Source of the DNA: an uncultured Alphaproteobacteria bacterium
Lineage (GTDB): Bacteria; Pseudomonadota; Alphaproteobacteria; RF32; CAG-239
Length of the DNA: 8,750 nt
Assembly: GCA_949542085.1 (NCBI GenBank)
Contig: CATGXW010000017.1
Location: 1-8,750 of the forward strand
Direction: 5' to 3'
Shown: piece after piece, positions 6,985 to 8,750 of the stretch
Layout: the number at the start of each line of letters is the position of its first letter
Position numbering within the stretch: the stretch's first letter is position 1
The notes under the pieces: model-generated
The model's input: the letters and a program-made list of their open reading frames with translations, nothing else
Databases searched by the model: none
Told to the model about the DNA's origin: nothing
Made by a program: the position numbers and the translations under genes

Positions 6985-7043
6985 CAAAATCACCTTTAGA
7001 ATAACAGAAGATTCTTAAATATTCGCTAATAATAAAAAAGTGC

Positions 7044-7072
7044 TTGCATTTCTGATTCGTATAGGTTAATAA
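7044..7072 (+). promoter_or_regulatory. Weak candidate promoter of tRNA-Val
   Basis: TTGCAT, 17-bp spacer, TAATAA. Both boxes match consensus poorly (3 of 6 each), but the predicted start lies a few bases before the tRNA, as is usual for short-leader tRNA genes. Confidence 0.3.
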
Positions 7073-7084
7073 CAAAAACACAAC

Positions 7085-7160
7085 GGGTGTGTAGCTCAGC
7101 GGTATGAGCACTACGTTGACATCGTAGGGGTCACAAGTTCGATCCTTGTCACACCCACCA
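7085..7160 (+). tRNA. tRNA-Val (anticodon GAC), CCA encoded
   Basis: A complete 76-base cloverleaf can be drawn. The acceptor stem is GGGTGTG / CACACCC. The D stem is GCTC / GAGC with loop AGCGGTAT. The anticodon stem is CTACG / CGTAG with loop TTGACAT, giving anticodon GAC for valine (GUC and GUU codons). The variable loop is GGGTC. The T stem is ACAAG / CTTGT with loop TTCGATC. The discriminator is A, followed by an encoded CCA. An intrinsic terminator follows directly. Its last 19 bases recur downstream at 7339-7357. Confidence 0.97.
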
Positions 7161-7247
7161 ATCAAAAGAAGTCGCCTTGAGCGGCTTTTTTTGTTGGCTG
7201 AGTGTGCCGGAGCGAACTTGTGAAGCAAGTTTGGAGTCGATAGTTGT
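7142..7247 (+). repeat. Direct repeat, copy 1 (tRNA-Val 3' end, terminator and tail)
   Basis: A 106-bp segment that starts in the T loop of tRNA-Val, covers the acceptor 3' strand and CCA, the intrinsic terminator, and an extra hairpin AACTTG-TGAAG-CAAGTT (7215-7231). It recurs at 7339-7444, offset by 197 bases, with two substitutions in 106 positions (7176 C/T and 7225 G/A). Both substitutions fall in hairpin loops, so the stems are unchanged. Confidence 0.93.
7170..7192 (+). terminator. Intrinsic terminator of tRNA-Val
   Basis: Stem AGTCGC / GCGGCT (one G-T wobble) with loop CTTGA, followed by seven T (7186-7192). It starts ten bases after the CCA end. Confidence 0.85.
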
Positions 7248-7299
7248 CGAAAACGAGTTTTGAGCTTAGCGGTTAACTTAGCGAAATACGAAGTTTGAG
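7226..7299 (+). repeat. Three imperfect copies of an 11-base motif
   Basis: Related 11-mers CAAGTTTGGAG (7226-7236), CGAGTTTTGAG (7254-7264) and CGAAGTTTGAG (7289-7299) lie 28 and 35 bases apart. Between them, CTTAGCG occurs twice (about 7265 and 7277). The pattern suggests a degenerate repetitive element; function unknown. Confidence 0.4.
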
Positions 7300-7338
7300 G
7301 CTTGCGAGACGAAAGGGGCCCGCGAAGTGGGAATATCC
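7248..7338. other. 91-bp spacer between the two direct repeats; no gene
   Basis: Non-coding stretch separating the repeat copies. It contains the 11-base motif series and, near its right end, a short hairpin CCCGC-GAA-GTGGG (about 7319-7331). I see no residual tRNA 5' half, integrase fragment or promoter. With one repeat copy it forms a 197-bp unit. Confidence 0.6.
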
Positions 7339-7444
7339 ATCCTTGTCACACCCACCAATCAAAAGAAGTCGCTTTGAGCGGCTTTTTTTGTTGGCTGAGT
7401 GTGCCGGAGCGAACTTGTGAAACAAGTTTGGAGTCGATAGTTGT
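7339..7444 (+). repeat. Direct repeat, copy 2 (orphan tRNA-Val 3' end and terminator)
   Basis: Second copy of the 106-bp segment, 104 of 106 identical to 7142-7247. It holds the last 19 bases of a tRNA-Val including CCA, but the bases before it (GGGAATATCC) cannot complete a T arm or a cloverleaf, so this is not a working tRNA. It also contains the terminator hairpin (7367-7389). It may be an attachment-site scar, a tandem-duplication remnant, or part of a dispersed repeat family. Confidence 0.93.
7367..7389 (+). terminator. Duplicate terminator hairpin in repeat copy 2
   Basis: The same AGTCGC / GCGGCT stem and seven-T run as after the tRNA, with loop TTTGA. It would act as a second-chance terminator for tRNA read-through, if it acts at all. 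Confidence 0.7.
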
Positions 7445-7522
7445 TTTTTTTTGCTCGCCGCCTTTGTGGTGAATATTGGTGGTTGGATCATTTTCCCTAA
7501 AGCTTTTTAATGGAAAAGAAAA
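7445..7522. other. Intergenic stretch after the repeat; no gene seen
   Basis: AT-rich, begins with a T-run directly after repeat copy 2. I see no coding potential, promoter or further repeat copy up to the hairpin at 7523. Together with the entries around it, this accounts for the gene-free stretch 7161-7586. Confidence 0.5.
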
Positions 7523-7554
7523 ATTGTTGCTATCCTATCATAGATAGCAACAAT
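7512..7554 (-). terminator. Intrinsic terminator of the esterase gene
   Basis: A perfect 12-bp inverted repeat ATTGTTGCTATC (7523-7534) / GATAGCAACAAT (7543-7554) with an 8-base loop. Read on the minus strand the stem is followed by TTTTTCTTTT, so it terminates transcription coming from the esterase, whose stop is 33 bases before it. Confidence 0.8.
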
Positions 7555-7586
7555 CCTCGTTGTTTTTTCATAGATGCTTTTTTTTA

Positions 7587-8546
7587 TTATTTTTTATAAA
7601 ACACTCTCCGTAAAATCGCGATGGCCATATTAGTTGCCAGCCGAGCCGGTTTGCTTTTGGCCAGAGCGTTTAACATTACAAAATCGTGAGTGGTATTGTT
7701 GACGCGTACCGAGCTGACATCAACGCCGGCTTGTATCAATTTTCGGGCATAAGCTTCCCCTTCGTCGCGCAACACGTCATTTTCCGCTGTGATAATCAGT
7801 GCTGGCGGCAAACCTTCAAGGTGATGAATATCTGCTTGTAACGGTGACGCTGTTATTTCTTTCCGTTCTTCAATATTTGGTGCATAGGCGTCCCAAAACC
7901 ACTGCATCGCCTTTTTGGTTAACCACGGCCCATCTGCATAATCATTATAAGATTGTGTTTCAAAATTAGCATCCGTTACCGGATAAAACAGCAATTGAAA
8001 AGCAATTTTCGGCGTGCCGTTTTCTTTAGCCATCAGAGCCATAACGGTTGCCATGTTACCGCCGACACTATCTCCGGCAACCACCAATTTGGCGGTATTA
8101 AAATTAAAGTTTTCGGATTCTTTGACAATGTATTGCAAAACGGCAAACATTTCTTTAACGGCTTGCGGATAGCGAGCTTCCGGTGATGGCGGATAAATCG
8201 GAAAAACGACCGCCGCTTCAGCGCCGACAGCCAGTTCTCGGATAAGACGGTCATGTGTTTTTTCATCGCCCATGACCCAACCTCCGCCATGAATATAAAA
8301 AATAACCGGTAAAACTTTTCTTGTGTTTCTGGGGCGGACAATACGCACGGGCATCGTTCGGTTTTCGCCGACCGGAATACGGATATCCTCAATTTCCGCA
8401 TCAGGCTTTGCAATCTGCAGGGATTGAGCATCCCGTAAAACTTGCCGAGCCTGTTCGGGGGTTAATTCATATAAAGGGCGGGTTGTGTTTTTTTCGACAT
8501 CGCTGATGAATTGCGCGGTGTCAATCGTCAAGTGAACTTCGGCCAT
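7587..8546 (-). CDS. Alpha/beta-hydrolase esterase, hormone-sensitive lipase (HSL) family
   Basis: Probably cytosolic carboxylesterase or acetyl-esterase-like enzyme of 319 aa, normal for HSL-family (family IV) esterases. The oxyanion-hole motif is YIHGGGW (84-90). The nucleophile elbow is GDSVGGN (158-164, Ser160), with Val where Ala is usual. The acid is Asp257 in TAENDVLRDEGEAYA, and the base is His287 in THDFVML, where HGF is more common. YPPSPEARYP (118-127) and LLFYPVTDANF (185-195) are further family landmarks. There is no signal peptide. The ATG at 8546 has a strong Shine-Dalgarno (AAGGAGG, 8552-8558). It appears to be a single-gene unit ending at the hairpin terminator near 7512-7554. 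The natural ester substrate cannot be predicted. Confidence 0.9.
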   Translation of the reverse strand: MAEVHLTIDTAQFISDVEKNTTRPLYELTPEQARQVLRDAQSLQIAKPDAEIEDIRIPVGENRTMPVRIVRPRNTRKVLPVIFYIHGGGWVMGDEKTHDRLIRELAVGAEAAVVFPIYPPSPEARYPQAVKEMFAVLQYIVKESENFNFNTAKLVVAGDSVGGNMATVMALMAKENGTPKIAFQLLFYPVTDANFETQSYNDYADGPWLTKKAMQWFWDAYAPNIEERKEITASPLQADIHHLEGLPPALIITAENDVLRDEGEAYARKLIQAGVDVSSVRVNNTTHDFVMLNALAKSKPARLATNMAIAILRRVFYKK

Positions 8547-8719
8547 GTTTTCCTCCTTAAATCTTTTTTTATAGATATTAAAATATCAAAATTTTTATCT
8601 TAGCAAAAGATAGAAATGCAAACAGTCATAGAAAGAAGTGCTTAAATGGTCAGTGCTAGAGCCATATACACAAGCAATATTATATAGACTGTGAAGGTGA
8701 TGATGGGGAGTATTTAGAT
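8547..8719. other. Upstream region of the esterase; no gene seen
   Basis: AT-rich intergenic DNA. It contains a small dyad TATCTT-AGCAA-AAGATA (8596-8612) about 50 bases upstream of the esterase start. This could be an operator or a chance palindrome. No convincing -35/-10 pair or coding frame was found. Confidence 0.4.
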
Positions 8720-8750
8720 ACACACACACACACACACACACATACACACA
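8720..8750. repeat. (CA)n dinucleotide microsatellite
   Basis: Eleven uninterrupted CA units (8721-8742), one T interruption, then further ACA units to the window edge. Tracts this long are uncommon in bacterial chromosomes. It may continue beyond the window. Confidence 0.9.

Noticed and set aside
6950..7228. Minus-strand ORF containing GGCDKDRTCDP across the tRNA
   Set aside because: It is the antisense translation of tRNA-Val and its terminator. Peptides of this type are well-known spurious predictions over tRNA genes.
7339..7357. Second tRNA-Val gene
   Set aside because: Only the last 19 bases match. The upstream sequence cannot form the T, anticodon, D or acceptor stems.
7273..7491. Minus-strand ORF of 72 codons resembling the one antisense to the tRNA
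   Set aside because: Its similarity to the tRNA-antisense ORF comes solely from the 106-bp DNA repeat. There is no ribosome binding site or protein-like composition.
8033..8431. 132-codon minus-strand ORF inside the esterase gene
   Set aside because: Shadow frame; the HSL esterase in the overlapping frame is clear.

Overview
The window reads as chromosomal DNA from a moderately low-GC alphaproteobacterium. This assignment is inferred from protein flavour: the lytic transglycosylase, the orphan N-formylglutamate amidohydrolase and the YfiC-type methyltransferase all look alphaproteobacterial. The rpmH-rnpA-yidD-yidC order is widespread in bacteria and does not settle the phylum. Nearly all genes lie on the minus strand. 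The exceptions are mntP and one tRNA gene.

Region by region. At 1-1371 (minus) is the conserved cluster rpmH > rnpA > yidD > yidC; yidC is cut by the window edge. A near-consensus sigma-70 promoter sits at 1440-1468, and the leader carries a small hairpin. Upstream is a tRNA-modifying methyltransferase of the TrmN6/YfiC type (1495-2223, minus). It is divergent from a manganese exporter of the MntP family, which most likely starts at a TTG at 2299. The mntP stop codon overlaps the stop of a convergent acyl-ACP thioesterase gene (2850-3597, minus), whose reading frame is broken once near 3157-3197. The thioesterase start overlaps the stop of a divergent RNase J-like beta-CASP metallo-hydrolase (3597-5093). 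That gene follows a secreted lytic transglycosylase (5106-5849) by 12 bases. These three genes look like one transcription unit with a candidate promoter at 5955-5983. Further upstream is an N-formylglutamate amidohydrolase (6082-6969).

At 7085-7160 (plus) is tRNA-Val(GAC) with an encoded CCA and an intrinsic terminator. The last 19 bases of the tRNA, the terminator and 87 further bases are repeated 197 bases downstream with only two mismatches. This is the most unusual structure in the window. The gene-poor stretch 7161-7586 otherwise holds only a strong 12-bp hairpin terminator serving the next gene. That gene is an HSL-family esterase at 7587-8546 (minus). The window ends in a (CA)n dinucleotide tract.

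The core genes serve translation (L34), tRNA maturation (RNase P protein, tRNA-Val, TrmN6-like enzyme) and inner-membrane protein insertion (YidD, YidC). The rest concern metal efflux, the cell wall, lipid or ester metabolism, and possibly RNA processing. I see no phage, CRISPR, toxin-antitoxin or defence cassette. The items most worth following up are the duplicated tRNA 3' end with its repeat, and the coupled transglycosylase / RNase J-like / thioesterase unit.
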